This document shows, piece by piece, positions 1 to 10,002 of a DNA stretch of 35,335 bases (its first letter is position 1; the number at the start of each line of letters is the position of its first letter). The position numbers and the translations under genes were made by a program. The stretch lies in assembly GCA_029067025.1 (NCBI GenBank), contig JAIEFH010000142.1, positions 1 to 35,335 on the forward strand, read 5' to 3'. A model generated the notes under the pieces. The model was not told the DNA's origin and did no database searches. It saw only the letters and a list, made by a program, of their open reading frames with translations. Source of the DNA: Oscillospiraceae bacterium. GTDB lineage: Bacteria; Bacillota; Clostridia; Oscillospirales; Oscillospiraceae.

Positions 1-1
1 T

Positions 2-205
2 GGGCTCGGAGCTGTGTATAAGCTACAGGTGTATGACCCCACCCACCCCGACGCGAACGAGGAGGGCTACCTGGAGATGCCCAACGTGGACATGGTGAAA
101 GAGATCGCCGACGCCATGGCCGCCAGCCGGGCCTACGCTTCCAACGTCACCGCGTTCAACACACTGAAGTCCGTCATCTCCAGCGGCTTGGAGATCGGTC
201 GGTAA
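2..205 (+). CDS. flgC: Flagellar basal-body rod protein FlgC, C-terminal part (5' truncated by window)
   Basis: Open frame from base 2; ...YDPTHPDANEEGYLEMPNVDMVKEIADAMAASRAYASNVTAFNTLKSV matches the conserved FlgC C-terminus; followed by fliE. Confidence 0.93.
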   Translation, partial: GLGAVYKLQVYDPTHPDANEEGYLEMPNVDMVKEIADAMAASRAYASNVTAFNTLKSVISSGLEIGR

Positions 206-239
206 GCAAGACTTTCGTGCATAAAAGGAGAAAACGGCT

Positions 240-587
240 ATGAGCGCTCCCATTGAGGGTATCACCAATACCGGGATCACCGGCATCACCAATACCATCC
301 CCAAAATTACGCCTCCCACCTGGGGGACGCAGGAGGAGAAGGCCGCCGGACTTGACGAGATCAAGGACAGCCCCTTCGGCTCCATTTTCGGCTCCCTGAT
401 CCAGAACGTGAAGGACACCGACGCCGAGTTCACCCAGAACCAGTATCTGCTGGCTACCGGCCAGCTGGACAATCCCGTCCAGATGGGCATTTCCGCCTAT
501 AAGGCGGAGGTCGCGCTGGATCTGCTGATCCAAATGCGCAACAGGGCGCTGGAGGCTTATAACGAGCTGAAGAACATGAGCGTCTAA
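240..587 (+). CDS. fliE: Flagellar hook-basal body complex protein FliE
   Basis: C-terminal QMGISAYKAEVALDLLIQMRNRALEAYNELKNMSV typical of FliE; position flgC-fliE-fliF. Confidence 0.93.
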   Translation: MSAPIEGITNTGITGITNTIPKITPPTWGTQEEKAAGLDEIKDSPFGSIFGSLIQNVKDTDAEFTQNQYLLATGQLDNPVQMGISAYKAEVALDLLIQMRNRALEAYNELKNMSV

Positions 588-636
588 GGCAGATCGCCGT
601 TTGGAAGAAAGGACGCGGAAAGCGGGGTGATGGGGC

Positions 637-2352
637 TTGGACAAGGAGAAGCTGAAGGGCTATCTCGACAAAGCAAAGACAGCCCTTGGAAAGATTTCTA
701 AGAAAATCTGGATTATCATCGCGATCGCGGTGGCCGTCCTGGTCATCGCCATCGTCATTTTCCTGAAAACAAGGCCCTACGCTACTCTGATTGCCGGAGC
801 CACCGATGAAGAGACGGCCACCGTGCTCTCCTGGCTCCAGGAGAATGGGTTTACGGATTATAAGATGGAGGGCTCCGGCACCATCCTGGTGCCCGCGGGT
901 CAGGCCCCCAGCCTGAAGGCGAGGCTGCTCCAGGAGCAGTACTCCAAGTCCGACTCCTCCTACAGCGCGTACTTTGAGCAGGTGGGCGCCCTTTCCACCC
1001 AGGAGGACCGGCGTGTGGCCCAACTGGCGACCCTCACCGACAACTATAGGAAAACCATCCTCCAGTTCCCCGGTGTGCGGGACGTGGATGTGTCCATCAA
1101 CCCGGGCGAGAATCGGGGCTACGTACTGGACAGCAACAACATGGTGGAGGCGTCCGCCGGCGTTTTCCTCTTTATGCAGAACGGCAAGACCCTCACCGAC
1201 GGGCAGGCCAACGCCATCCGAAATTACATTGCCGCCGGCGTGCCCGGGCTGAAAGTCCAGAACGTGACCATCGAGGACAGCAACGGCACCGACTACAGCG
1301 GTGTCAGCAGCGGCAACGCCGCCGCCGCGGCCAGCTCGGCGCTGAAGCTCCAGATGGAGAAACAGTGGAGAACCCGGATTGAGGAACAGATCTATAACTG
1401 GCTGGCCGGTACATTTGGCCCGGACAACGTGAAGGTCTCCGTCAATGTCACCGTGGAACTGGGCGAAAAAACGATCAACGATTACAAGGTGACCCTGCCC
1501 GAGTTCGCTGAGGACGGCTCCACCGGCGGCAGGGGCGTGGTGAATAAGGAGTTTTACATCTACCAGTTCACCACCCCCGATGAGGGCGCCGTAGGCGGCG
1601 TGGTGGGCACCACGACCAACGCCGACCTACCCACCTATGTGGAGCAGGGGAACGCCGAGGCGGAGCTCCAGAGGATCCTGGAGGAGCAGGTAGAGAAAGA
1701 TTACGACAACTCCAAGACCCAGACCCAGATGGTGATTACCGCCGCCACCCTGAAGGACGTTAGCGTGACGGTGACCATCGACTCGGAGAACTACGGGCCG
1801 GTCAACGTTGACGATGTCCGTGCCGGCGTGGCTACCTCGTCCGGCATCCTGGCCCCGCTGGAGCTGCCCGATGGCATGACCGCCAACGACTACCTGGCCC
1901 GGTACATTACGGTCGTCAACATCCCATTCTGGCGTGAGCCCGCGCCCACACCGACGCCCTCTTTCTTTGAGCGGCTGGGCATCCCCGAGTGGGTGGTGTA
2001 TGCCGCCATCGGCGGGCTGGTGCTGTTCGTGATTATCCTGGTGGCCATCATCCTGCTGGTGCGCGGCCACAAGAAGAAAAAGCAGGCGGCGGAGCAGAGA
2101 GCCGTGGAGGAACTGATGGCCACGGCCATGCCCGGCCAGGTGATGGTAGAGGTTGGGCCGGATGGGCAGACTGTTGTGCAGCCCGTGCTGGATGAGAACG
2201 GCAACCCCGTGTCCGGCGCCGATGTGATGGATATGCACACCGAGCGCAGCATGGAGCTGCGCCAGAACATCCGGGATTATGTGGACGAGAATATGGAAGT
2301 CGCCGCCCTGCTGCTCAAGAGCTGGCTGAAGGAGGATGCAGACAATGGCTGA
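637..2352 (+). CDS. fliF: Flagellar M-ring protein FliF (TTG start)
   Basis: 571 aa, N- and C-terminal TM segments, YscJ/FliF-like ring-building sequence (YATLIAGATDEETATVLSWLQENGF...), C-terminal FliG-binding tail; upstream of fliG. Confidence 0.95.
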   Translation: MDKEKLKGYLDKAKTALGKISKKIWIIIAIAVAVLVIAIVIFLKTRPYATLIAGATDEETATVLSWLQENGFTDYKMEGSGTILVPAGQAPSLKARLLQEQYSKSDSSYSAYFEQVGALSTQEDRRVAQLATLTDNYRKTILQFPGVRDVDVSINPGENRGYVLDSNNMVEASAGVFLFMQNGKTLTDGQANAIRNYIAAGVPGLKVQNVTIEDSNGTDYSGVSSGNAAAAASSALKLQMEKQWRTRIEEQIYNWLAGTFGPDNVKVSVNVTVELGEKTINDYKVTLPEFAEDGSTGGRGVVNKEFYIYQFTTPDEGAVGGVVGTTTNADLPTYVEQGNAEAELQRILEEQVEKDYDNSKTQTQMVITAATLKDVSVTVTIDSENYGPVNVDDVRAGVATSSGILAPLELPDGMTANDYLARYITVVNIPFWREPAPTPTPSFFERLGIPEWVVYAAIGGLVLFVIILVAIILLVRGHKKKKQAAEQRAVEELMATAMPGQVMVEVGPDGQTVVQPVLDENGNPVSGADVMDMHTERSMELRQNIRDYVDENMEVAALLLKSWLKEDADNG

Positions 2353-3433
2353 CGCTGCGGTCGTGGAACAAAAAGCGGCTCCCGCCGAGGCCGGCGCCCC
2401 CGCGCCCGCCGCCAAGAAGCCGATCAAGAACGAAATTCCACTCACTGGCGCCCAGCGGGCCGCCACTGTGATCATCGCCTTGGGAGTGGAACGGGCGTCC
2501 GTGCTCTACAAGCACATGGAGCCCGAGGACGTGGAACAGCTCACCCTGGAAGTGGCCAAAATGGGCTTTCTGGGTTCGGAGCAGACCGAGTCCATCCTGA
2601 ATGAATTTTATCAGTTGTGCCGCACCAACCGGGCGGTCACCGAGGGCGGTCTGGAATACGCCCGCACCGTGCTGGAAAAGGCGTACGGCGCCCAAGCGGC
2701 GGAGGAGCTGCTGGGCAAGGTGACCAAGTCCCTGCAAAACCGCAACTTCTCTTTCATGGAGAAGGCGGACGACAAGTCGCTGTACTCCGCTTTGCAGAAC
2801 GAGCGTCCCCAGACGATTTCTCTGGTGCTGTCCTATGTGGACCCGGACAAGGCCGCCGGGGTTATCTCCCAGCTGGACGAGAAACGGCAGATCCAGGTGG
2901 TGGAGAGCATGGCCAAGATCGAGAGCGTGTCCCCCACGGCCGTCAAGATCATCGAGGCCGAGATGCGCAAGAAGTTCTCCAGCATCGTCACCAGCGCCAA
3001 TGTGAAGGTGGGCGGCATCGACTACGTCGCCAACGTGATGAACAACCTGGACCGCACCAGCGAGAAGAACATCTTCGATGGGCTGTCCGCATACGACCAG
3101 GAGCTGGCCGACGAGATCCGCAAGCGGATGTTCGTGTTCGAGGACATCATCACCATGGACGACCGCTCCGTGCAGCGCTTCGTCCGGGACTGCGATCCCC
3201 GGGATCTGGTGCTGGCCCTCAAGGCCGCCAACGAGGAGGTCTCCAAGAAGCTGCTCAGCAATATGTCCACCCGTATGGCTCAGAATATCCGGGACGACCT
3301 GGAGATCACGACCAATGTCCGCATGAAGGACGTGGAGGACGCCCAGCAGCGTATCGTGGACATCATCCGCGACCTGGAGGAGAAGAACGAGATCGTGATC
3401 GCGAAGGGCGGAAAGGACGATATCATTGCCTAA
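2345..3433 (+). CDS. fliG: Flagellar motor switch protein FliG
   Basis: LTGAQRAATVIIALGVERASVLYKHMEPEDVEQLTLEVAKMG and IFDGLSAYDQELADEIRKRMFVFEDIITMDDRSVQRF are diagnostic; ATG at 2345 preferred over the in-frame ATG at 2336. Confidence 0.96.
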   Translation: MADAAVVEQKAAPAEAGAPAPAAKKPIKNEIPLTGAQRAATVIIALGVERASVLYKHMEPEDVEQLTLEVAKMGFLGSEQTESILNEFYQLCRTNRAVTEGGLEYARTVLEKAYGAQAAEELLGKVTKSLQNRNFSFMEKADDKSLYSALQNERPQTISLVLSYVDPDKAAGVISQLDEKRQIQVVESMAKIESVSPTAVKIIEAEMRKKFSSIVTSANVKVGGIDYVANVMNNLDRTSEKNIFDGLSAYDQELADEIRKRMFVFEDIITMDDRSVQRFVRDCDPRDLVLALKAANEEVSKKLLSNMSTRMAQNIRDDLEITTNVRMKDVEDAQQRIVDIIRDLEEKNEIVIAKGGKDDIIA

Positions 3434-4349
3434 CATATTCAAAGCGTTCCTGTTTGGGGAGGCCAAGGATAAGTCTGATTCCGAGACAAAGGTGGAACCC
3501 TACCGCTTCCCAGACGCGGCGGAGCTGGTGGTGGAGCCCGAGCCTGAGGAAGAGCAGCCGCCCGCTTTGGAGCTGGATTCGTCCATTGAGACGGACGCCG
3601 AGCCGGAGGTTGACGCGGGCCCCCCGGGAGGATTCGACGCACTCATTGCCGACCCGGAACCCGAACCGGAGCCTGAGGTGAAGACGAGCCCCATCACCTT
3701 TGCCCAGATACAGGCCGAGGAGATCCTGGCCGACGCCCGGCGGGACGCGGAGCGCATCTTGAAGCAGGCCAGGGACGACGCCGACCGGGAGGCGGAGAAC
3801 GTGTTCGCCAAAGCCCGGGAAGAGGGCTACCAGGAGGGCTATGTCCAGGGCATGGCCCAGGCGGCCGAGGAGTCCAAACAGCTCCGGGAGGAGCAGGCCC
3901 AGCGCATGGAGGAGGAAGTGCACCGCTTCATGGAGCATGCGGGGGTCGCCTTGGACCGGCAGATGGATCAGAGCGTGGACGACCTGCGGGATCTGGCCCT
4001 GGCGGTGGCGGAAAAGGTGGTGTGCGTCAGCCTGAAGAGCAGCGCCGACGTTATCAGCCGGATGATTCAGACCGCCATCGACAAGCGCAAGAAAAAAGAG
4101 TGGGTGCATATCTATATCTCGGAGTGCGACGCCAAGCGGCTCAGCCAGATTCCCGCCTCCCTGTCCGCGGCGCTCAGCGCCCTGTCCGACCGGGTGCGCA
4201 TCATCCCCATGGCGGACGACGAGTCGGGCACCTGCATCATCGAGATGCCGGACGAGATCGTGGACGCCAGCACCGCCACCCAGCTGCATAATCTGCGCAC
4301 CATCCTGACGGACACCGCCAACAGCGCGTCCGGGATTACGATAGTTTAG
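3426..4349 (+). CDS. fliH: Flagellar assembly protein FliH (TTG start overlapping fliG end)
   Basis: Acidic/proline-rich N-terminus, long charged coiled coil, FliH/V-ATPase E-like C-terminus; between fliG and fliI. Confidence 0.88.
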   Translation: MPNIFKAFLFGEAKDKSDSETKVEPYRFPDAAELVVEPEPEEEQPPALELDSSIETDAEPEVDAGPPGGFDALIADPEPEPEPEVKTSPITFAQIQAEEILADARRDAERILKQARDDADREAENVFAKAREEGYQEGYVQGMAQAAEESKQLREEQAQRMEEEVHRFMEHAGVALDRQMDQSVDDLRDLALAVAEKVVCVSLKSSADVISRMIQTAIDKRKKKEWVHIYISECDAKRLSQIPASLSAALSALSDRVRIIPMADDESGTCIIEMPDEIVDASTATQLHNLRTILTDTANSASGITIV

Positions 4350-4420
4350 GAATTTGACAGGGCTTCCCATTCTCCCAGGCCGGGAAGGAAGCGCTGAAGC
4401 ACAGGCCGGTGGAGTAAATT

Positions 4421-5731
4421 ATGCCTTCCATCTTTCAACAAATGACCCGTCAGGTCTACAACGCGGAGCCCTACAGCCTGACGGGGAAAATTGAGAATAT
4501 CGTGGGTATGTCCATCGAGGCCTCCGGCGGACGTGCCGCCGTGGGCGACATCTGCCGCATCTACAACGGCGACTCCGGCGGGCAGGTCACCGCCGAGGTG
4601 GTGGGCTTCAAGAACGACCACATCCTGCTCATGCCCTACTCGGACATGAGCGGCATCTCGGCGGGAAACTTCGTGCGCAACACCGGCGCGCAGCTCACCC
4701 TTCAGGTGGGCGAGTTTCTCCGGGGCCGCATCATCAACGCCCTGGGCCAGCCCATCGACGGCAAGGGTCCCTTTGAGGGGGGCACCTCTTACTGCGTGGG
4801 CGGCGGCTACATAAATCCCCTGGAGCGTCCCCCTATCCGGGAGCGCATCCAGTTCGGCGTGAAGGCCATCGACGGGCTTATCACGATTGGAAAAGGTCAG
4901 CGTATCGGCATATTCGCCGGCTCGGGCGTGGGAAAATCCACGCTGATGGGCATGATCGCGAAAAACGTCACCGCCGACATCAACGTCATCGCCCTGGTGG
5001 GCGAGCGTGGACGAGAAGTGCTGGAGTTTGTGGAGAAGGACCTGGGCGAGGAGGGCATGAAGCGGTCCATCCTGGTGGTTGCCACCTCCGACCAGCCCGC
5101 CATGCTGCGTATGCGCTGCCCCAGCGTGGCCACCGGCATCGCGGAGTACTTCCGGGATCAGGGGTACGACGTGCTGCTGATGATGGATTCCCTCACCCGT
5201 TTCGCCATGGCCCAGCGGGAGATCGGCCTGGCCATTGGCGAGCCACCGGTGTCCAGAGGCTATACCCCCTCCATGTACGCGGAAATGCCCAAGCTGCTGG
5301 AGCGAAGCGGCAATTTCAGCCGGGGCTCCATCACCGGCGTCTACACCGTGCTGGTGGAGGGCGACGACACCAACGAGCCCATCGCGGACACGGTGCGCGG
5401 CATTCTGGACGGGCACATCGTCCTGTCCCGGCAGCTTGCCAACTCCAACCACTATCCGGCCATTGACGTGAGCGCCAGCATCTCCCGTCTGATGGTGGAG
5501 ATCGTCTCCCCGGAACACAGGCAGCTTGCCTCCCGCCTCCGGGACATCATGAGCGTGTACGAGAAAAACGCCGACCTGGTGGCCATCGGGGCCTACAAGC
5601 CGGGGAGCAACCGCAAGCTGGACTACGCCATGTCCAAGATCGACGCGGTGAACGACTTCCTCACCCAGGATGTGAACCAGGCTTTTTCCTATGACCAGTG
5701 TGTGGCCGAGATGGCCAAGTTGCTGAAATAA
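4421..5731 (+). CDS. fliI: Flagellum-specific ATPase FliI
   Basis: Walker A GIFAGSGVGKSTLMGMI, LLMMDSLTRFAMAQREIGLAIGEPPVSRGYTPSMYAEMPKLLERSG. Confidence 0.97.
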   Translation: MPSIFQQMTRQVYNAEPYSLTGKIENIVGMSIEASGGRAAVGDICRIYNGDSGGQVTAEVVGFKNDHILLMPYSDMSGISAGNFVRNTGAQLTLQVGEFLRGRIINALGQPIDGKGPFEGGTSYCVGGGYINPLERPPIRERIQFGVKAIDGLITIGKGQRIGIFAGSGVGKSTLMGMIAKNVTADINVIALVGERGREVLEFVEKDLGEEGMKRSILVVATSDQPAMLRMRCPSVATGIAEYFRDQGYDVLLMMDSLTRFAMAQREIGLAIGEPPVSRGYTPSMYAEMPKLLERSGNFSRGSITGVYTVLVEGDDTNEPIADTVRGILDGHIVLSRQLANSNHYPAIDVSASISRLMVEIVSPEHRQLASRLRDIMSVYEKNADLVAIGAYKPGSNRKLDYAMSKIDAVNDFLTQDVNQAFSYDQCVAEMAKLLK

Positions 5732-5753
5732 CCCCGCGAGGTGCTGAAGAAAG

Positions 5754-6206
5754 ATGAAGAAATTCAAATTCGCGCTGGACTCGGTGCTGTCCTACAAAGA
5801 ACAGGTACTGGAGTCCCTCCAAGGCGAGCACGCCGCCATCCTGGCCCAGGTTCGGGAACAGGAGGAAGTGCTGGAGGCCGTCTGGCAGGACTACCGGGAC
5901 TGCAACGAGGAGTACCGCCAGCGCAAGGAAGAGGGCATTACCATCACCGACGCCATGGTCTACCAGAACGGCCTGCGGGTGCTGGAGCGCAATATCCAGA
6001 CGGAGACCGAAAAGCTGGAGGAGCTGAAAAAACAGGAAGAGGCCAAGCGCCAAGAGGTGGTGGACGCCAAGATCGACACCTCATCCATCGAGAAGCTGAA
6101 GGACAAAAAGCTGGAGCTTTACAACAAGGAAGTGGCCAAGAGCGAGGAGCTGCTCATCGACGAGTTTGTCAGCTCCGCCCGGGCGCGGGCCAGTATCGGA
6201 GCATAA
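5754..6206 (+). CDS. fliJ: Flagellar export protein FliJ
   Basis: MKKFKFALDSVLSYKEQVLESLQGEHA start and coiled-coil composition; directly after fliI. Confidence 0.88.
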   Translation: MKKFKFALDSVLSYKEQVLESLQGEHAAILAQVREQEEVLEAVWQDYRDCNEEYRQRKEEGITITDAMVYQNGLRVLERNIQTETEKLEELKKQEEAKRQEVVDAKIDTSSIEKLKDKKLELYNKEVAKSEELLIDEFVSSARARASIGA

Positions 6207-6304
6207 AATACCCGGGGCCCCAACAAAGCCGTCTCTGACGAAGTCCAATCCGGCGCTTGCGCCGTTTGGAAATATATATCCCAATATAAGGAGGTGTAAG
6301 AAAA

Positions 6305-7438
6305 ATGGATCAGATGAACAGCTTGGCCATGTCCATGCTTCAGACTGCGGCCAGCACCACCGAACTGCCCAAGACCGGAAAGGGCGGTGGGACGGACGAG
6401 TTCCAGAAGCTGCTGGAAAAGGCCCAGTCCGGCCAGACTGACAGCCAGGTCGAGGCGCGGCCCCGTGCCAAGGCCGAAACCACGGCGAAGAAGGCCAAGA
6501 CCCCTGCCCAGAAAGAGGAGCCGGCGGAAGACCCCAAGCAGCTCCAGGTGTACTTGGTTCCCCTGACCCAGGAGCAGCTGAGCCAGATCCCAGCCGAGTG
6601 GCTGCCCGCCAATTTGGAAGAGGGCGAACCTGTCGTGTGTATCGGTGTGCGCACCGGTGAGAACGGCGAGGATGTCCCGGTTCTGATGGGCGCCAACGAG
6701 GCCGCTCAGCGGTACGGCAAGGAGGTTGTCGCTCCCTGGCAGACGTTCGACGTCTCCGACCCCGAGGCCGACGCGATTCTGGAGGCCACCGCCCCCGGCG
6801 CGGACAACAGCCCCGCGGCCATGCTGGAGAAGGTGGTGGACGAGGAGATCGGCCAGGTGGCCCAGACCGCCGTCGAGGAGGTCAAGCCCCAGGAGAAGGA
6901 CGACGACCAGGTGGAACTTGTCGACGTGGAGCAGGGCTCCCAGCGTATTTTCCACGACGTGGAGGCCGCCCCGGTGAAGGTGGGCGAGGCGGAGAGCACA
7001 GAGCAGACCAATGAGGCCGACGTGGTTCGGCAGGTGAACGACCAGATCGCCCAGGCGATCCAGAGCGGCGAGTCCACCGTGACGGTGAGGCTCAACCCGG
7101 AGAATCTGGGAGAGGTCACCGTGCAGGTCAGCATGAAGTCTGACGGCGTCCTCAATGTGGCCATCAGCGCCCGCAACGACGACACCAGGGCACTGCTGGA
7201 GCGCCACGCCGCCAATCTTCAGGAGATGGTCAGCAGCTGCACCCAGCAGAGCGTGGAAGTGAACGTCCAGCGCCAGCAGGAGAGCCAGCAGAACCAGAAC
7301 CAGCAGAGCTATGACGGCCACAACGGCCACGCCCAGGACGGGCAGGAGCGCCGCCGCCGGCAGCATGAGCAGACCAATCCCCAGGACTTTATGCAGCAGC
7401 TGCGGCTGGGCCTCATCCCCACGGACGGGGAGATTTAA
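6305..7438 (+). CDS. fliK: Flagellar hook-length control protein FliK
   Basis: C-terminal VTVRLNPENLGEVTVQVSMKSDGVLNVAISARNDDTRALLERHAANLQEMV is the FliK C-terminal domain; upstream of flgD. Confidence 0.93.
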   Translation: MDQMNSLAMSMLQTAASTTELPKTGKGGGTDEFQKLLEKAQSGQTDSQVEARPRAKAETTAKKAKTPAQKEEPAEDPKQLQVYLVPLTQEQLSQIPAEWLPANLEEGEPVVCIGVRTGENGEDVPVLMGANEAAQRYGKEVVAPWQTFDVSDPEADAILEATAPGADNSPAAMLEKVVDEEIGQVAQTAVEEVKPQEKDDDQVELVDVEQGSQRIFHDVEAAPVKVGEAESTEQTNEADVVRQVNDQIAQAIQSGESTVTVRLNPENLGEVTVQVSMKSDGVLNVAISARNDDTRALLERHAANLQEMVSSCTQQSVEVNVQRQQESQQNQNQQSYDGHNGHAQDGQERRRRQHEQTNPQDFMQQLRLGLIPTDGEI

Positions 7439-7459
7439 ACAGAAAGGAGTACTTAGCGA

Positions 7460-8092
7460 ATGGGAACCAGTTCGTATTCTATGGCTGACATCGCCAGCTT
7501 GACCAAGTCGACCGCGATCGCTACGGCGAAAAACAGCACCAGCCGTAAGGGCAACACCGAGCTGACGATGCAGGACTTCCTCCAGCTTATGGTGGTGCAG
7601 CTCCAGAACCAGTCCATCGACGACACCATGGACACCAGCGAGATGATGAACCAGATGGTGCAGATGCAGATGGTCACCGCCATCACCAACATGAACGAGA
7701 TCAGCGTCATGACCTATGCCAGCTCCATGGTGGGCAAGATCGTCACCATCGGCATCGTGGAGAACAACGCCCTGGAGGAGCGGGAGGTCGAGGTCATCGG
7801 CACCGGCATTTCCAACGGCCAGCAGGTCATCTTTGGCAGGGACGGCAAGGGCAACGTGGAGACCTACGCGCTGAACCAGATCATGGCCGTGGGCAGACTG
7901 CCCGAGATCCAGAAGGAGCAGGGCGTTGTGGACGAGGACGGCAACCTGATTGATAAGACGGAAGGCGCGGACAAGACGGAAGGCGCCGGGAATACTGGCA
8001 CCGGCACCGAGCAGCCCCCTGTGGATCAGACCCAGGGCACCCAGACCCCGGAATACAACGGCGAGCAGGGAGCGCCCACCGACAACACGTGA
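7460..8092 (+). CDS. flgD: Flagellar hook capping protein FlgD
   Basis: LTMQDFLQLMVVQLQNQSIDDTMDTSEMMNQMVQMQMVTAITNM is the FlgD N-terminal signature. Confidence 0.93.
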   Translation: MGTSSYSMADIASLTKSTAIATAKNSTSRKGNTELTMQDFLQLMVVQLQNQSIDDTMDTSEMMNQMVQMQMVTAITNMNEISVMTYASSMVGKIVTIGIVENNALEEREVEVIGTGISNGQQVIFGRDGKGNVETYALNQIMAVGRLPEIQKEQGVVDEDGNLIDKTEGADKTEGAGNTGTGTEQPPVDQTQGTQTPEYNGEQGAPTDNT

Positions 8093-8112
8093 GAAAAACG
8101 AGGTGACATGAA

Positions 8113-8493
8113 ATGATCCAGCGTGTATCAGGACTCCAGCGCACGGACGCGCCACAAGCCCGGGTACAGCAGCAGGGGCAGACCGGCGGCGGATTCGGCG
8201 CCATGCTCCAGCAGGAGCTGGTCAAAAGCGAACAGCCCCAGGGCGTGGCCTTTTCCAAACACGCAATCTCCCGGGCGCAGGAGCGGGGCATTGAGGTAAC
8301 GCCGGATCTGATGGATCAGCTGGCGGGCAGCGTCATCCGAGCCCAGGCCAAGGGAGCCACCAACATCCTGGCCATGGACGCTGAGAAGGCATTTATCATC
8401 AATGTGCCCAATGCCAAGGTGATTACCGCTATCACCCAGGAGGAAATGAGACAAAATATCTTTACGAATATTGACGGCGCCGTTTTCCTGTAA
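8113..8493 (+). CDS. Flagellar operon protein of the TIGR02530 type
   Basis: FSKHAISRAQERGIEVTPDLMDQLAGSVIRAQAKGATNILAMDAEKAFIINVPNAKVITAI; conserved position between flgD and flgE. Confidence 0.85.
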   Translation: MIQRVSGLQRTDAPQARVQQQGQTGGGFGAMLQQELVKSEQPQGVAFSKHAISRAQERGIEVTPDLMDQLAGSVIRAQAKGATNILAMDAEKAFIINVPNAKVITAITQEEMRQNIFTNIDGAVFL

Positions 8494-8595
8494 TATGATA
8501 AACAGATGGCAGGACCGGATTCGGATGCTATTGGCCCCATGTCTGATTGACATGGGCCGAACGGCGCCAAATCGAAAGGAGTTAATTATCACACT

Positions 8596-10002
8596 ATGAC
8601 TGGTGCAATGTATGCGGCCATCGCTGGCCTGCGAACCCATATGCAGAACCTGAACGTAATCGGCAACAACGTGGCCAACGTCAACACCCAGAGCTATAAA
8701 TCCGCCCGTTCGGTGTTCAAGACGGCCATCTATACCACCCTGTCCGGCGGCTCCGACGGCACCGAGATCGTGGGCGGCGCCAACCCCTCTCAGATCGGCT
8801 ACGGCTCCAATATGGCCAGCGTGGGCATCGACATGAGTACGGGCAACTACGCCGTTACCGGCAACGCCACCGACATGATGCTGGACGGCGACGGCTTCTT
8901 CCTCATGGGCAACAAGGACGTGGCCGACACCTTTAACGGCAGCAACGGCGACGTGAGCAAGCTCACCTCCCTGACCCTCACGCGGCTGGGCAACTTCGGC
9001 TTCAAGGCCGACGGCTACCTGACCAACGACGACCTGTGCGTCTACGGCTTTATGTGCATCGGCGTGTGGGGCGACGCCAACCACCCGATGGAGATCGCGG
9101 GTGAAAACGGAGCGACGACCCCCAACCCCGCCGCCTTGGGCAAAAAGGCGGGCGACCCCATCTTCAGCGACCAGTTGGTGCCCATCCGCTTCCCCGGCGT
9201 GCGCATGACCGAGCGCTACTACGACGAGGAAGGCGTGGAGCTTGCCGGCCAGGATTTGACGACAGCCCAAGGACTGAACGCCACTCAGCTGGCGGCGAGA
9301 GGCTGGACTGTTCAAGAGGTGGGCGAGATCATGTACGCTACCACCGGCGCCGACGGCATCGGCAAGCTCCAGGACGCCTATTATTATGTGGATCCGACCA
9401 CCGGCGAGGCGGTTGAGGCGGGCCAGGACGGCCAGTATCCTGCCGGCGCGGTCAAGACGCTTTACAGCAAGGCTCAGTTCACCGGCATCACCGTGGATCA
9501 AAAGACCGGCCTGATTACCGGCACCAGCAATGAGACCAACGAGGTGGTCACCATCGGCTGCGTGGCGGTGGGCCAGGTGACCAACCCCAACGGCGTGACC
9601 CAGATCGGCAACAGCTACTACAACGCGGGCGCCGGCTCCGGCGACCTGACCATCTCCGTTCTGGGCGGCGGCGCCTCGAAGCTGGGCATCAACTACGTAA
9701 ACGGCGAGCTCACCCGCGCCCGCGCGCAGGCTGAAGCCGGCACTGGCGGCACCGGTGGCACTGGCGGGACTGGCGGCACCGGCGGCGACACCAACACAGT
9801 AGAGGTCGAATACGCCGACGGGATGCGCATCCGCAACGGCGGCAAGACCACCCTGCTGTCCAACGGCCTGGAGATGTCCAAGACCGACCTGGCCCAGGAG
9901 ATCTCCAACATGATCCTGACCCAGCGCGGCTATCAGGCCAACACCCGTATCATCACCGTGACCGACTCCATGCTGGAGGAACTGGTCAACATGAAGCGCT
10001 GA
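8596..10002 (+). CDS. flgE: Flagellar hook protein FlgE
   Basis: MTGAMYAAIAGLRTHMQNLNVIGNNVANVNTQSYKSARSVF ... EISNMILTQRGYQANTRIITVTDSMLEELVNMKR. Confidence 0.94.
   Translation: MTGAMYAAIAGLRTHMQNLNVIGNNVANVNTQSYKSARSVFKTAIYTTLSGGSDGTEIVGGANPSQIGYGSNMASVGIDMSTGNYAVTGNATDMMLDGDGFFLMGNKDVADTFNGSNGDVSKLTSLTLTRLGNFGFKADGYLTNDDLCVYGFMCIGVWGDANHPMEIAGENGATTPNPAALGKKAGDPIFSDQLVPIRFPGVRMTERYYDEEGVELAGQDLTTAQGLNATQLAARGWTVQEVGEIMYATTGADGIGKLQDAYYYVDPTTGEAVEAGQDGQYPAGAVKTLYSKAQFTGITVDQKTGLITGTSNETNEVVTIGCVAVGQVTNPNGVTQIGNSYYNAGAGSGDLTISVLGGGASKLGINYVNGELTRARAQAEAGTGGTGGTGGTGGTGGDTNTVEVEYADGMRIRNGGKTTLLSNGLEMSKTDLAQEISNMILTQRGYQANTRIITVTDSMLEELVNMKR

Noticed and set aside
7952-7987. 18-bp tandem duplication in flgD (DKTEGA DKTEGA)
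   Set aside because: Real but short, in a variable C-terminal tail; no evidence of function.
8490-8590. Possible c-di-GMP riboswitch upstream of flgE
   Set aside because: A hairpin is present but I do not see the conserved GEMM core sequences; no support.
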